Part shown: one piece after another, positions 1 to 6,692 of the stretch
How positions within the stretch are numbered: the stretch's first letter is position 1
How the letters are laid out: every line of letters starts with the position of its first letter
Assembly (NCBI GenBank): GCA_902782475.1
Contig: CACZNR010000085.1
Span: 1 to 10,022 of the forward strand
DNA length: 10,022 nucleotides
Direction of reading: 5' to 3'
From: an uncultured Eubacteriales bacterium
Lineage (GTDB): Bacteria; Bacillota; Clostridia; Christensenellales; Christensenellaceae
Notes under the pieces: generated by a model
What the model saw: the letters and a program-made list of their open reading frames with translations, nothing else
Databases searched by the model: none
What the model was told of the DNA's origin: nothing
Translations under genes and position numbers: made by a program

Positions 1-279
1 TCCATCAGATTTGAGAAGGACATGATACTCGTCCTGCTTGGCAGGGCAGTGATAACACCGTTGCTGTTCATTGCTGCATGCAAGATATTCGGGCTGGGAC
101 CGGAGATAAGCAGAGCGTTTGTGACCACTGCTGCAATGCCGGTAATGAACAATGCTCCTATAATGGCAAAGGTTTACGGATCGGACTATGTTTTCGGAAC
201 ACAGTGCCTTACGGTAAGCATGATAGTATGTCTGCTTATGATACCTTTATGGTCGATGATGCTGAACATGATATTTTGA
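1..279 (+). CDS. AEC-family (auxin efflux carrier/malate permease-like) transporter, C-terminal fragment
   Basis: Partial gene: the reading frame is open from base 1 and only the last 92 residues are in the window. They match the end of AEC-family secondary transporters (inner-membrane carriers for organic anions or related solutes). The sequence shows hydrophobic helices, a small-residue loop around AAMPVMNNAPIMAKVYGSDY (the conserved 'P...N..ila..yg.d' region before the last helix), and a final helix ending ...PLWSMMLNMIF. The substrate cannot be inferred from this fragment. It ends 18 nt before the next gene, so the two are probably co-transcribed. The family call is recognition from the C-terminal pattern alone; another 10-TM carrier is possible but less likely. 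Confidence 0.75.
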   Translation, partial: SIRFEKDMILVLLGRAVITPLLFIAACKIFGLGPEISRAFVTTAAMPVMNNAPIMAKVYGSDYVFGTQCLTVSMIVCLLMIPLWSMMLNMIF

Positions 280-297
280 GAGGTCGGAGATATAGAT

Positions 298-984
298 ATG
301 AACACAGTCGTTTTAGCAGTTATATATGTTGCAGTTGGAGCGGGGATCCTTTATGGAGTATTCAGGATCGTAAAGCTTTTTGGTGCAGGGGTAGGAAGGA
401 TAAAGGAGATAGCCGACAAGATCGAGGCAGGGGACGTTGAGGCTCAGCAGACTCCTAAGTCTCTCTCAGCTGTTGACAGCCTGGTGCTTCCAAGGATACT
501 GAAGGATTTTCCTGAATTCGACATACAGCTCATGAAAAGAAGAGCTGAACAGGATGCCATGAGATATCTCGGTTCACTTCAGAACAGGAAGAGCCAGTTC
601 ACTGAAAAGGATGGCATCAGGAGCTTTCTTGAAAGGATGGAGGAACTTGTAAACTGGACTGCGACAGCTCCCAAATGGTTGCGTCCGAGAGTGCACAGGG
701 CAGCGCTTTCCAACTACGAGAACAGATCTAACTACTGTTACGTCACATACCAGGTCGCGTATCAGTACGAGATGAATGAGAGGACATGGCAGAAAAAGCT
801 TGAGATCAGATATCTTGCTGCAGATGAGCCTGATATGGAGAAAAAGATAAGCGTATATAACTGCCCTAACTGTGGTGCTCCTGTTGGGAGCATTGGTCAG
901 AAAAAATGTGAGTACTGCGGGACTGTCCTGAATCCTTCAGCGATACTCAGCTGGTACATATTTGAGATAAATGAGATAGCATGA
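298..984 (+). CDS. Membrane-anchored protein with C-terminal zinc ribbon, function unknown
   Basis: 228 residues. One N-terminal membrane segment (about 3-24) is followed by a basic/helical linker and a soluble domain (about 55-175). The C-terminal zinc ribbon has paired cysteines C189/C192 and C204/C207 (CPNCG...CEYCG). The central part starts with 'LPRILKDFPEFD' and has a helix-then-sheet composition. It resembles the Tim44/Mba1-type domain seen in other clostridial proteins of this layout, but that is a weak impression. The start is supported by GGAGA at 286-290, 7 nt before the ATG. The gene lies 18 nt after the permease gene and is probably in its operon, though I see no functional link. 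The likely topology is a single anchor with a cytoplasmic zinc-ribbon tail. I do not recognise a function. Confidence 0.8.
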   Translation: MNTVVLAVIYVAVGAGILYGVFRIVKLFGAGVGRIKEIADKIEAGDVEAQQTPKSLSAVDSLVLPRILKDFPEFDIQLMKRRAEQDAMRYLGSLQNRKSQFTEKDGIRSFLERMEELVNWTATAPKWLRPRVHRAALSNYENRSNYCYVTYQVAYQYEMNERTWQKKLEIRYLAADEPDMEKKISVYNCPNCGAPVGSIGQKKCEYCGTVLNPSAILSWYIFEINEIA

Positions 985-985
985 A

Positions 986-1013
986 ATAAGGCTCCGGAGA
1001 TCCGGAGCCTTAT
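986..1013. terminator. Perfect 13-bp hairpin between convergent genes, probable bidirectional terminator
   Basis: A perfect inverted repeat has arms at 986-998 (ATAAGGCTCCGGA) and 1001-1013, with only GA between them. In RNA the central pairs would open to make a small loop. It sits between the stop of the zinc-ribbon gene (984) and the stop of leuS (1032), where a shared terminator is expected. Neither flank has a long T-tract, so efficiency as a classical intrinsic terminator is uncertain. Confidence 0.75.
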
Positions 1014-1031
1014 CCATTTCATATATGTATA

Positions 1032-3464
1032 TCACTTCTTTGGTCTTATGACCGCATTTACGATCCTCTTTGGCACTATTATGAGTTTTACAATCTCCAT
1101 GCCTTCGAAGATATCTGAATACTTATCAAGTACATATTCCCTTATCTGTTCTTCGCTGTAGTCGGCTGGAAGAGCGAATCTGTCCTTAAGCTTTCCATTG
1201 ACCTGCAGAGGATAGGTTATCTCATCCATGACCAGATGTTTCTCGTCAAATTTCGGGAAGTCCTGATTAAAGATGCTGTATTCTCCTCCGGTCCTCTCCC
1301 ACAGTTCTTCTGAGAAGTGAGGAGCTATAGGAGCAAGGAGCAGCAGAAGGGTCCTGATGCAGTCCTTGGCCACTTCAATGTCATAGCTTCCTTCAGTGTA
1401 TCTGTAAAGTGCATTGGTAAATTCCATAAGACGCGCTATGGCTGTATTGAATGAGAATGTGTCGAGATCTCCGTCAACAGCCTTTATGGTCCTGTTCTTT
1501 ATGAATAAAAGTTCCTTGCTGTCCTTGGAAGGATCGTTCTCATCCTTTCCTGAATATACCTTATCAACAAGACGTTCAACTCTGTCCAGATACTTGGAAA
1601 TAGATCTGATGCCTCCGTCGTTCCATGGACCGCCTTCGATGTATGCAAAGCCAAATCCCAGATACATCCTGAAAGCATCTGAACCGTATTTTGATATGTA
1701 TTCGTCAGGTGAAACTACATTACCTCTTGATTTGCTCATCTTCTCACCGTCAGGTCCAAGGATGGTGCCCTGGTGTACCAGTGACGTGAATGGCTCGTCG
1801 AAGTTAAGGTATCCCATGTCCCTGAAGGCCTTCGTGAAGAACCTTGCATAGAGAAGGTGCATGCAGGCATGTTCTGCACCACCGACATATTTGTCCACAG
1901 GAAGCATCCTGTTGATTATCTCCGGATCCCATGCCTTTTCTGAATCCCTGTTGTCAGGATAACGCAGGAAATACCATGAAGAACATACGAATGTATCCAT
2001 TGTGTCAGGATCACGCTTTGCATCTCCTCCGCACTTAGGACATTTGCAGTTCATGAAACCTTCGTGCTTTGCCAGAGGTGAAGTGCCGTCAGGCGTGAAA
2101 TCCACATCATATGGAAGCTCCACAGGGAGATCCTCTTCAGGAACGACTACATCACCGCACTTTGGACAGTGGATGATAGGGATAGGAGCACCCCAGTATC
2201 TCTGACGTGAGATCAGCCAGTCCCTGAGACGGTAGGTCGTCTTGAAGTTTCCTTTGCCGTTCTTTTCCAGATATTCTGTAATGGCCTTTTTTCCTTCGGT
2301 AACAGTAAGACCGTTGAATCCCTCGCTGTTTACCAGTTTTCCGTCATATTCCACGAATGGAAGCGTGTCATCCTGATCTTCTCTGAGTTTCTCAACGACT
2401 CTCTCGATAGGAAGACCATATTTTGTGGCAAATTCAAAGTCTCTCTCGTCATGGGAAGGAACTGCCATGACAACACCTGTTCCGTAGCTTGCAAGTACAT
2501 AGTCTGCAGCCCAGATCGGGATCTTCCTGCCGTTTATCGGGTTGATGGCATATGAACCGGTGAAGACACCTGTCTTTTCTCTCGTAGTGGAGAGCCTGTC
2601 TATCTCGGAAGCCTTTGCGGCATAGAGCTTATATTCTTCAACGGCCTTCTTCTGCTCAGGGGTAGTGAGTGAATCCACAAGTTCGTGTTCAGGTGAGATG
2701 ACTACATATGTACATCCGTAAAGAGTGTCGGCTCTTGTTGTGAACACAGAGAGCTCACCGCCACCTACCACCTGGAACTTTATCTCGCTTCCTGTGGATT
2801 TTCCGATCCAGTTTTTCTGCATGAGCTTTGTCTTCTCAGGCCAGTCCAGCTTGTCAAGGCCATCAAGGAGCTCTTCTGCGTAATCAGTGATCTTGAAGAA
2901 CCACTGGGTGAGGTGTTTCCTTATGACAGGAGTACCACATCTCTCGCAGCATCCGTCTACCACCTGTTCATTTGCAAGAACGGTATTGCATTTCGGACAC
3001 CAGTTTACAGGAGCATTTGCCCTGTATGCAAGGCCTCTCTTATAGAGCTGAACGAAGCACCACTGAGTCCATTTATAATAGTCCGGAAGACATGTCTTTA
3101 TCTCATAGTCCCAGTCAAATGAAGCGCCCATCTCCTTGAGCTGACGCTCCATGGTCTCTATATTCTTAAGAGTGGAGTCCTTAGGATGTATGCCGGTCTT
3201 TATTGCATAGTTCTCAGCGGGGAGTCCGAAGGCATCGAATCCCATTGGATGGAAGACGTTGAAGCCTTTCATCCTGGAATACCTTGCATATACGTCAGTA
3301 AGTCCATAATTGTACCAGTGTCCTACATGGAGGTTTGCTCCTGAAGGATATGAGAACATCTCAAGTACATATTTCTTTGGCTTGTCACTGTTTTTGTCAA
3401 ATTTATAAAGGCCTGTATCAGCCCATTTTTTCTGCCATTTCTTTTCGATCTCAGGTAAATTCAA
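1032..3464 (-). CDS. leuS: Leucyl-tRNA synthetase
   Basis: Cytoplasmic class I aminoacyl-tRNA synthetase (EC 6.1.1.4) that charges tRNA-Leu using ATP. It is 810 residues from the proposed TTG start, close to the usual bacterial length. Visible landmarks are: HIGH motif as HVGH (46-49); zinc-binding cysteines C156/C159 and C173/C176; CP1 editing domain (about 222-410) with TTRADT (242-247) and [15 protein letters not shown] (328-342, ending in the conserved editing Asp); a second Cys cluster (433/436, 473-478); KMSKS as 575-579; then the anticodon-binding helical domain and C-terminal domain. An in-frame GTG at 3473 would add three residues. The better start is TTG at 3464, because GGGGTGATT (3476-3468), close to the anti-SD complement, lies just ahead of it and would contain that GTG. 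No truncation or frameshift is seen. It is monocistronic with its own promoter. Confidence 0.97.
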   Translation of the reverse strand: MNLPEIEKKWQKKWADTGLYKFDKNSDKPKKYVLEMFSYPSGANLHVGHWYNYGLTDVYARYSRMKGFNVFHPMGFDAFGLPAENYAIKTGIHPKDSTLKNIETMERQLKEMGASFDWDYEIKTCLPDYYKWTQWCFVQLYKRGLAYRANAPVNWCPKCNTVLANEQVVDGCCERCGTPVIRKHLTQWFFKITDYAEELLDGLDKLDWPEKTKLMQKNWIGKSTGSEIKFQVVGGGELSVFTTRADTLYGCTYVVISPEHELVDSLTTPEQKKAVEEYKLYAAKASEIDRLSTTREKTGVFTGSYAINPINGRKIPIWAADYVLASYGTGVVMAVPSHDERDFEFATKYGLPIERVVEKLREDQDDTLPFVEYDGKLVNSEGFNGLTVTEGKKAITEYLEKNGKGNFKTTYRLRDWLISRQRYWGAPIPIIHCPKCGDVVVPEEDLPVELPYDVDFTPDGTSPLAKHEGFMNCKCPKCGGDAKRDPDTMDTFVCSSWYFLRYPDNRDSEKAWDPEIINRMLPVDKYVGGAEHACMHLLYARFFTKAFRDMGYLNFDEPFTSLVHQGTILGPDGEKMSKSRGNVVSPDEYISKYGSDAFRMYLGFGFAYIEGGPWNDGGIRSISKYLDRVERLVDKVYSGKDENDPSKDSKELLFIKNRTIKAVDGDLDTFSFNTAIARLMEFTNALYRYTEGSYDIEVAKDCIRTLLLLLAPIAPHFSEELWERTGGEYSIFNQDFPKFDEKHLVMDEITYPLQVNGKLKDRFALPADYSEEQIREYVLDKYSDIFEGMEIVKLIIVPKRIVNAVIRPKK

Positions 3465-3467
3465 AAC

Positions 3468-3476
3468 AATCACCCC
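3468..3476 (-). promoter_or_regulatory. leuS Shine-Dalgarno site that decides a TTG start
   Basis: On the minus strand GGGGTGATT closely matches the 16S-complementary GGAGGTGATC. The core GGGGTG lies 6 nt before TTG (3464-3462). The in-frame GTG (3473-3471) lies inside this site and has no SD of its own, so TTG is favoured. Confidence 0.6.
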
Positions 3477-3498
3477 ACATAAATAAAACTCGAAGAAA

Positions 3499-3529
3499 AT
3501 TATATCATATTACCATGCTTCTTTTTCAA
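3499..3529 (-). promoter_or_regulatory. leuS promoter (extended -10)
   Basis: Minus-strand TATAAT (3504-3499) is preceded by TGA, giving an extended -10 (TGnTATAAT). TTGAAA (3529-3524) is a -35 candidate with a rather long 19-nt spacer. The predicted start is near 3492, leaving a leader of only about 28 nt to the TTG start, too short for a T-box. Confidence 0.65.
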
Positions 3530-3550
3530 TATGCTGATACAAAAAATGCC

Positions 3551-3571
3551 CTGCAGAAAGGATATCTGCAG
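3551..3571. repeat. Inverted repeat CTGCAGA-N7-TCTGCAG upstream of leuS promoter
   Basis: Perfect 7-bp arms at 3551-3557 and 3565-3571 flank AAGGATA. The repeat lies about 22 bp upstream of the leuS -35 in the divergent intergenic region. It could be a protein-binding site; no T-tract follows on either strand, so it is not terminator-like. The function is unknown. Confidence 0.4.
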
Positions 3572-3637
3572 TATAAAATGCAAAAGACATCAAAAACATC
3601 ATTCCTTGCTTAAAACACCGGGATGCGGAAAGGAAGA

Positions 3638-3673
3638 GCGGGTCAATTAACTTTTAATTTACTTTTGACCTGC
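3638..3673. repeat. Inverted repeat GCGGGTCAA...TTGACCTGC near the rightward promoter
   Basis: Arms at 3638-3646 and 3665-3673 pair over 9 bp with one G-U, separated by an AT-rich 18-nt spacer. On the plus strand five T residues follow shortly after (3677-3681). The repeat ends 10 bp before the -35 of the rightward promoter. It could be an operator or a weak terminator; no plus-strand gene lies just upstream, so an operator is somewhat more plausible. Confidence 0.35.
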
Positions 3674-3682
3674 CTGTTTTTA

Positions 3683-3711
3683 TTGAAGAGAGATACCCCT
3701 TATGTTATATT
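3683..3711 (+). promoter_or_regulatory. Promoter for the DUF1015-aspartate kinase unit (extended -10)
   Basis: TTGAAG (3683-3688), a 17-nt spacer and TATATT (3706-3711) form a sigma-A type promoter. TG at 3703-3704 gives the extended -10 element. The predicted start is near 3718, giving a leader of about 48 nt. The next gene has AAGAGG (3754-3759) 6 nt before its ATG. Confidence 0.65.
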
Positions 3712-3734
3712 ATTAACTGAGTTTGTATGTGCAT

Positions 3735-3744
3735 TTTGTACAAA
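3735..3744. repeat. 10-bp perfect palindrome TTTGTACAAA in the 5' leader
   Basis: The perfect palindrome TTTGTACAAA lies about 18-27 nt downstream of the predicted transcription start. A second TTTGTA copy at 3722-3727 can pair with TACAAA (3739-3744) as an RNA stem with an 11-nt loop. It may be an operator or a leader hairpin; it is short and AT-rich, so chance is possible. Confidence 0.3.
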
Positions 3745-3765
3745 TATATATGAAAGAGGCAAGGC

Positions 3766-5220
3766 ATGGATCACAGTATTAATCATAATATCGGGATAAA
3801 GGTACCTGAAGTACTAGTACCTGATAAGAGAGTTAATATGAGAAAATGGGCGGTTATCGCATGTGACCAGTACACCAGTAACGCAAATTACTGGAAAGAG
3901 GTTGACAAGATAGTAGGTGGCAGCCCGTCATCTTTGCATATTACATTACCGGAGATCTACCTTAATTCCCCGGACAGGGATGAAAGGATAGACAATATAA
4001 AAAAGACCATGATCAGGTATCTCGATGACGGGATACTGACGGTACTTCCTCAGGGATTCGTTCTTGTGGAGAGGACTGTCAACAGGAAGATAAGAAAGGG
4101 GATCATGGCGCTCGTTGATCTTGAGGAATATGATAGCGATCCTTTCAAAAAATCACTCATAAGGGCAAGTGAAGAGATACTGGATGAAAGAGTTGAAGCC
4201 AGGATAGATATAAGGATGGGTGCTGAGGTGGAGATACCTCATGTGCTTCTGCTCATCGACGATCCCCAGTTCAAGGTGATCGAGCCGGTATGGAGAAAGA
4301 GGGAGACATATACAAAGATCTATGACGTCGATCTTATGCTTCATGGCGGAAGAGCGACAGGTTATCTCATAGAAGACAAAAAGACAGAGAACGAGATATT
4401 GAGTGCACTCTCAAGCCTGCCTTTGCGTGATGGCATGCGCTATTGCGTCGGAGACGGGAACCATTCCCTTGCAACGGCCAAGGCTGTATGGGAAGAGGTA
4501 AAGAAGGACATGACTGCAGAGGAGAGGGCGAACAGTCCTTTAAGGTATGCAATGGTTGAGATAGTAAATCTTCATGACCCTGCAATGCCTCTGCTTCCGA
4601 TACACAGAGTCATTTCAGGAGCAAGTTCCTCCATGTGCATACAGTATGTGGTGGATCACCTGAATTCAGTGGGAGCTGATGCAAGGCTCGTATTCTCCAG
4701 GAGAAAACCGTCCCAGCAGCTTTCCGAAGCGCCTGAGACGATATATTTTACAAGCAAGAGCAGTTCCGGAAGGATAGAGGTCAATGCGCCTATGACAAAG
4801 ATGCTCATAGAACAGCTTCAGCCTGTCCTTGAGGATTTCATAAGGGAGTATCCGCTTGCCACACTTGAATACATCCATGATGAGGATGAATTCGAGACTC
4901 TGACGGAGGAGTATGATACTCTTGGATTCGTCATGCCTGCAATGGACAAGAAGACCTTCTTTGATGACCTTTCCGAGATGGGCGTATTTCCAAAGAAATG
5001 TTTCTCTCTCGGAGAAGCAAACGAGAAGAGATACTACATAGAATCACGTCTGCTGGTGGAGGAAAAGGATCATGAGGTCCTTCAGGAATCAGAGTATGAA
5101 GGATCCGAAGAAAATGATATAATATCCGAACTCAAGGAAGACAGCAGGGAAGGAAAAACTGCAGGAAAGAAACGCAGGGATCTTGGATTCCTCAATCTTT
5201 TCAGGAAAAAAAGCGAATAA
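3766..5220 (+). CDS. DUF1015-family protein with C-terminal extension
   Basis: 484 residues, soluble. Recognised as DUF1015 (COG4198-type) from the overall pattern: the opening 'GIKVPEVLVPDKRVNMRKWAVIACDQYTSNANYW' region, the loop CVGDGNHSLATAK (227-239), and LPIHRVI (277-283). The GDGNHS loop resembles the DG-H-R/A loop of ParB/sulfiredoxin-fold proteins; this is an inference. The biochemical role is not established to my knowledge. Clostridial homologues often sit beside serine-biosynthesis genes (recollection), and here the partner is aspartate kinase, so an amino-acid metabolism role is likely. The conserved family part seems to end near YYIESR (423-428). The remaining 54 residues are an acidic stretch followed by a basic KKRRD...FLNLFRKK end. 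It has its own promoter, and the kinase gene follows within 8-20 nt. Confidence 0.85.
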   Translation: MDHSINHNIGIKVPEVLVPDKRVNMRKWAVIACDQYTSNANYWKEVDKIVGGSPSSLHITLPEIYLNSPDRDERIDNIKKTMIRYLDDGILTVLPQGFVLVERTVNRKIRKGIMALVDLEEYDSDPFKKSLIRASEEILDERVEARIDIRMGAEVEIPHVLLLIDDPQFKVIEPVWRKRETYTKIYDVDLMLHGGRATGYLIEDKKTENEILSALSSLPLRDGMRYCVGDGNHSLATAKAVWEEVKKDMTAEERANSPLRYAMVEIVNLHDPAMPLLPIHRVISGASSSMCIQYVVDHLNSVGADARLVFSRRKPSQQLSEAPETIYFTSKSSSGRIEVNAPMTKMLIEQLQPVLEDFIREYPLATLEYIHDEDEFETLTEEYDTLGFVMPAMDKKTFFDDLSEMGVFPKKCFSLGEANEKRYYIESRLLVEEKDHEVLQESEYEGSEENDIISELKEDSREGKTAGKKRRDLGFLNLFRKKSE

Positions 5221-5240
5221 TTTGGTTGATGGTAGATAAG

Positions 5241-6557
5241 ATGGAATTGAGAGTTGCAAAATTCGGAGGATCATCCCTGGCGGATGCAAACCAGTTTTGT
5301 AAAGTTAAAAAGATAATCAGAGAAAACGAGAACAGAAGGTATGTCGTGCCTTCAGCACCGGGGAAAAGCGAGAAGTATGATGTCAAGGTCACGGACCTGC
5401 TTTACAGCCTTGATGCTGCAGTGGAGAATGGAGAGGATCATGCTCCGTTCTATGATCTCATACTTAAACGGTTCGTTGAGATACGTAATGATCTCGGACT
5501 GAAGACCGACATTGAATCTGAACTTGAAAAGATACTTAAGGATATCATGGATGGAGCGGGCCCCGATTATGCTGCAAGCAGAGGAGAATATCTCAATGGG
5601 CTCCTGCTGTCCGAATTCCTTGGCTTTACCTTTGTTGATGCAAAGGAAGTCATACTGTTTGACAAGCGTGGAAAGTATGATGAAAGGGCCACTGAAAGGA
5701 AAGTGGCAGAGGTCCTGCAGAATATCGAACATGCAGTGATACCCGGGTTCTATGGGAGCCTTCCGAACGGAAACATCAAGACTTTCTCAAGAGGAGGGTC
5801 TGACATAACCGGTGCCATAATAGCAGCAGCAATGAGGGCAGACCTCTATGAGAACTGGACCGATGTTTCAGGATTCTACATGGTGGACCCCAGAGTAGTG
5901 AAGAAGGCCAGAAAGGTCGAATCAGTGACGTACAGGGAACTCAGAGAGTTAAGCTACATGGGAGCTGCTGTCCTTCACGAAGATTCCATATTCCCGGTAT
6001 ACAAGTATGCCATCCCTATAAATGTAAGGAACACCAATGAACCTGAGGATAAGGGCACCATGATAGTACCTACTATAGATAACTATCACGGAAATCCTGT
6101 CACAGGCATAGCAGGAAGGAAGAATTTTACCATCATATCCATAGAGAAGAACGGAATGAATGCTGAGCTGGGGTTCGGCAGAAGGGTACTTGCTTCCATT
6201 GAAAAATACGGTATACCATTTGAACATATGCCTTCCAGCATAGACTCGCTCTGCGTAGTGCTGGAGAATCAGAAGGTAAAGGATAACATAGACGATATAG
6301 TCGATGACATACACCGTACATGTGAGCCTGACAGCGTGGAGATCATAAAGGACATAGCTCTAATAGCAACTGTGGGAAAGCGCATGAGAGACAGCATAGG
6401 TACTGCAGCAACTCTCTTTACTGCACTTGCCAGGGCAAACATAAACGTCAGGATGATCGATCAGGGCTCAAGTGAGATAAGCATAATAGTCGGGGTCAAG
6501 AACGATGACTTTGAAAAGGCTATAGTTGCCATAAATGATGCATTCCTGGAACAGTGA
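5241..6557 (+). CDS. Aspartate kinase (lysine-sensitive type, with C-terminal ACT domains)
   Basis: Phosphorylates L-aspartate with ATP (EC 2.7.2.4), the first step toward lysine, threonine, methionine and diaminopimelate for peptidoglycan. It is 438 residues from this start. The amino-acid kinase domain shows KFGGSS (7-12), APGK..KVTDLL (39-54), SRGGSD (183-188) and NWTDVSGFYMVDPR (205-218). Two ACT regulatory domains follow (about 297-357 and 370-438), including VRMIDQGSSEISIIVGV (403-419), typical of single-function enzymes regulated by lysine or threonine. Homologues start a few residues before KFGG, which favours ATG 5241. In-frame ATG 5229 and TTG 5226 are alternatives. No start has a good SD, so translation is probably coupled to the DUF1015 gene ending at 5220. 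No lysine riboswitch precedes it. The lysC/yclM/thrD paralogue cannot be decided here. Confidence 0.95.
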   Translation: MELRVAKFGGSSLADANQFCKVKKIIRENENRRYVVPSAPGKSEKYDVKVTDLLYSLDAAVENGEDHAPFYDLILKRFVEIRNDLGLKTDIESELEKILKDIMDGAGPDYAASRGEYLNGLLLSEFLGFTFVDAKEVILFDKRGKYDERATERKVAEVLQNIEHAVIPGFYGSLPNGNIKTFSRGGSDITGAIIAAAMRADLYENWTDVSGFYMVDPRVVKKARKVESVTYRELRELSYMGAAVLHEDSIFPVYKYAIPINVRNTNEPEDKGTMIVPTIDNYHGNPVTGIAGRKNFTIISIEKNGMNAELGFGRRVLASIEKYGIPFEHMPSSIDSLCVVLENQKVKDNIDDIVDDIHRTCEPDSVEIIKDIALIATVGKRMRDSIGTAATLFTALARANINVRMIDQGSSEISIIVGVKNDDFEKAIVAINDAFLEQ

Positions 6558-6576
6558 AACGGACGGATGCATGCTG

Positions 6577-6602
6577 AACTGCCTTTGAAAGGCAGTTTTT
6601 TT
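6577..6602 (+). terminator. Intrinsic terminator of the DUF1015-aspartate kinase unit
   Basis: Stem AACTGCC (6577-6583) and GGCAGTT (6591-6597) with loop TTTGAAA, which can itself pair further, is followed by a run of seven T (6596-6602). It starts 20 nt after the kinase stop codon. This is a textbook Rho-independent terminator. Confidence 0.93.
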
Positions 6603-6627
6603 GTAAACAATGTGTACCTGCAATGTT

Positions 6628-6646
6628 AACAGACGGTATGTCTGTT
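6628..6646. promoter_or_regulatory. Candidate operator: inverted repeat AACAGAC-GGTAT-GTCTGTT overlapping the -35
   Basis: Perfect 7-bp arms at 6628-6634 and 6640-6646 around a 5-bp centre form a 19-bp site. Its right arm overlaps the first two bases of the -35 hexamer (6645-6650). Position and symmetry fit a dimeric transcription factor. The regulator is not identifiable from this window. Confidence 0.5.
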
Positions 6647-6674
6647 GAAGCACTTTTTTAACGGATGGTATAAT
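6645..6674 (+). promoter_or_regulatory. Promoter of the DUF5685-J-FHA-SEDS operon (extended -10)
   Basis: TTGAAG (6645-6650), an 18-nt spacer and consensus TATAAT (6669-6674) preceded by TGG (extended -10). The predicted start near 6681 leaves only about 12 nt before ATG 6693. GGTGA at 6682-6686, 6 nt before the ATG, is the likely SD in this very short leader. Confidence 0.75.
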
Positions 6675-6692
6675 CCGGTTTGGTGAAAAGGA

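Noticed and set aside
78..440. 120-codon plus-strand frame spanning the permease end and the zinc-ribbon gene start
   Set aside because: It overlaps two better-supported genes, has no SD, and its composition is unlike a real protein.
1414..1851. Plus-strand open frames inside leuS (this and several shorter ones)
   Set aside because: They are antisense to a complete, highly conserved synthetase and have no recognisable protein pattern.
3510..3602. Minus-strand 30-codon reading frame upstream of leuS (three early ATGs, AAGGA adjacent)
   Set aside because: It overlaps the leuS promoter, its SD is badly spaced, it has no leucine run for a leader peptide, and no promoter is visible for it.
3638..3681. 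Inverted repeat plus T-run as a plus-strand intrinsic terminator
   Set aside because: The loop is long and AT-rich, the T-run is separated from the stem, and there is no upstream plus-strand gene to terminate. It is kept only as an inverted repeat.
3474..3765. Possible T-box or other riboswitch between leuS and the DUF1015 gene
   Set aside because: No T-box core (AGGGTGGNACCGCG) on the minus strand, and the leuS promoter lies too close to the gene. No lysine-riboswitch-like structure is recognised on the plus side.
5352..6314. Minus-strand open frames opposite the aspartate kinase gene
   Set aside because: They are antisense shadows of a clearly conserved enzyme, with no promoter or SD.
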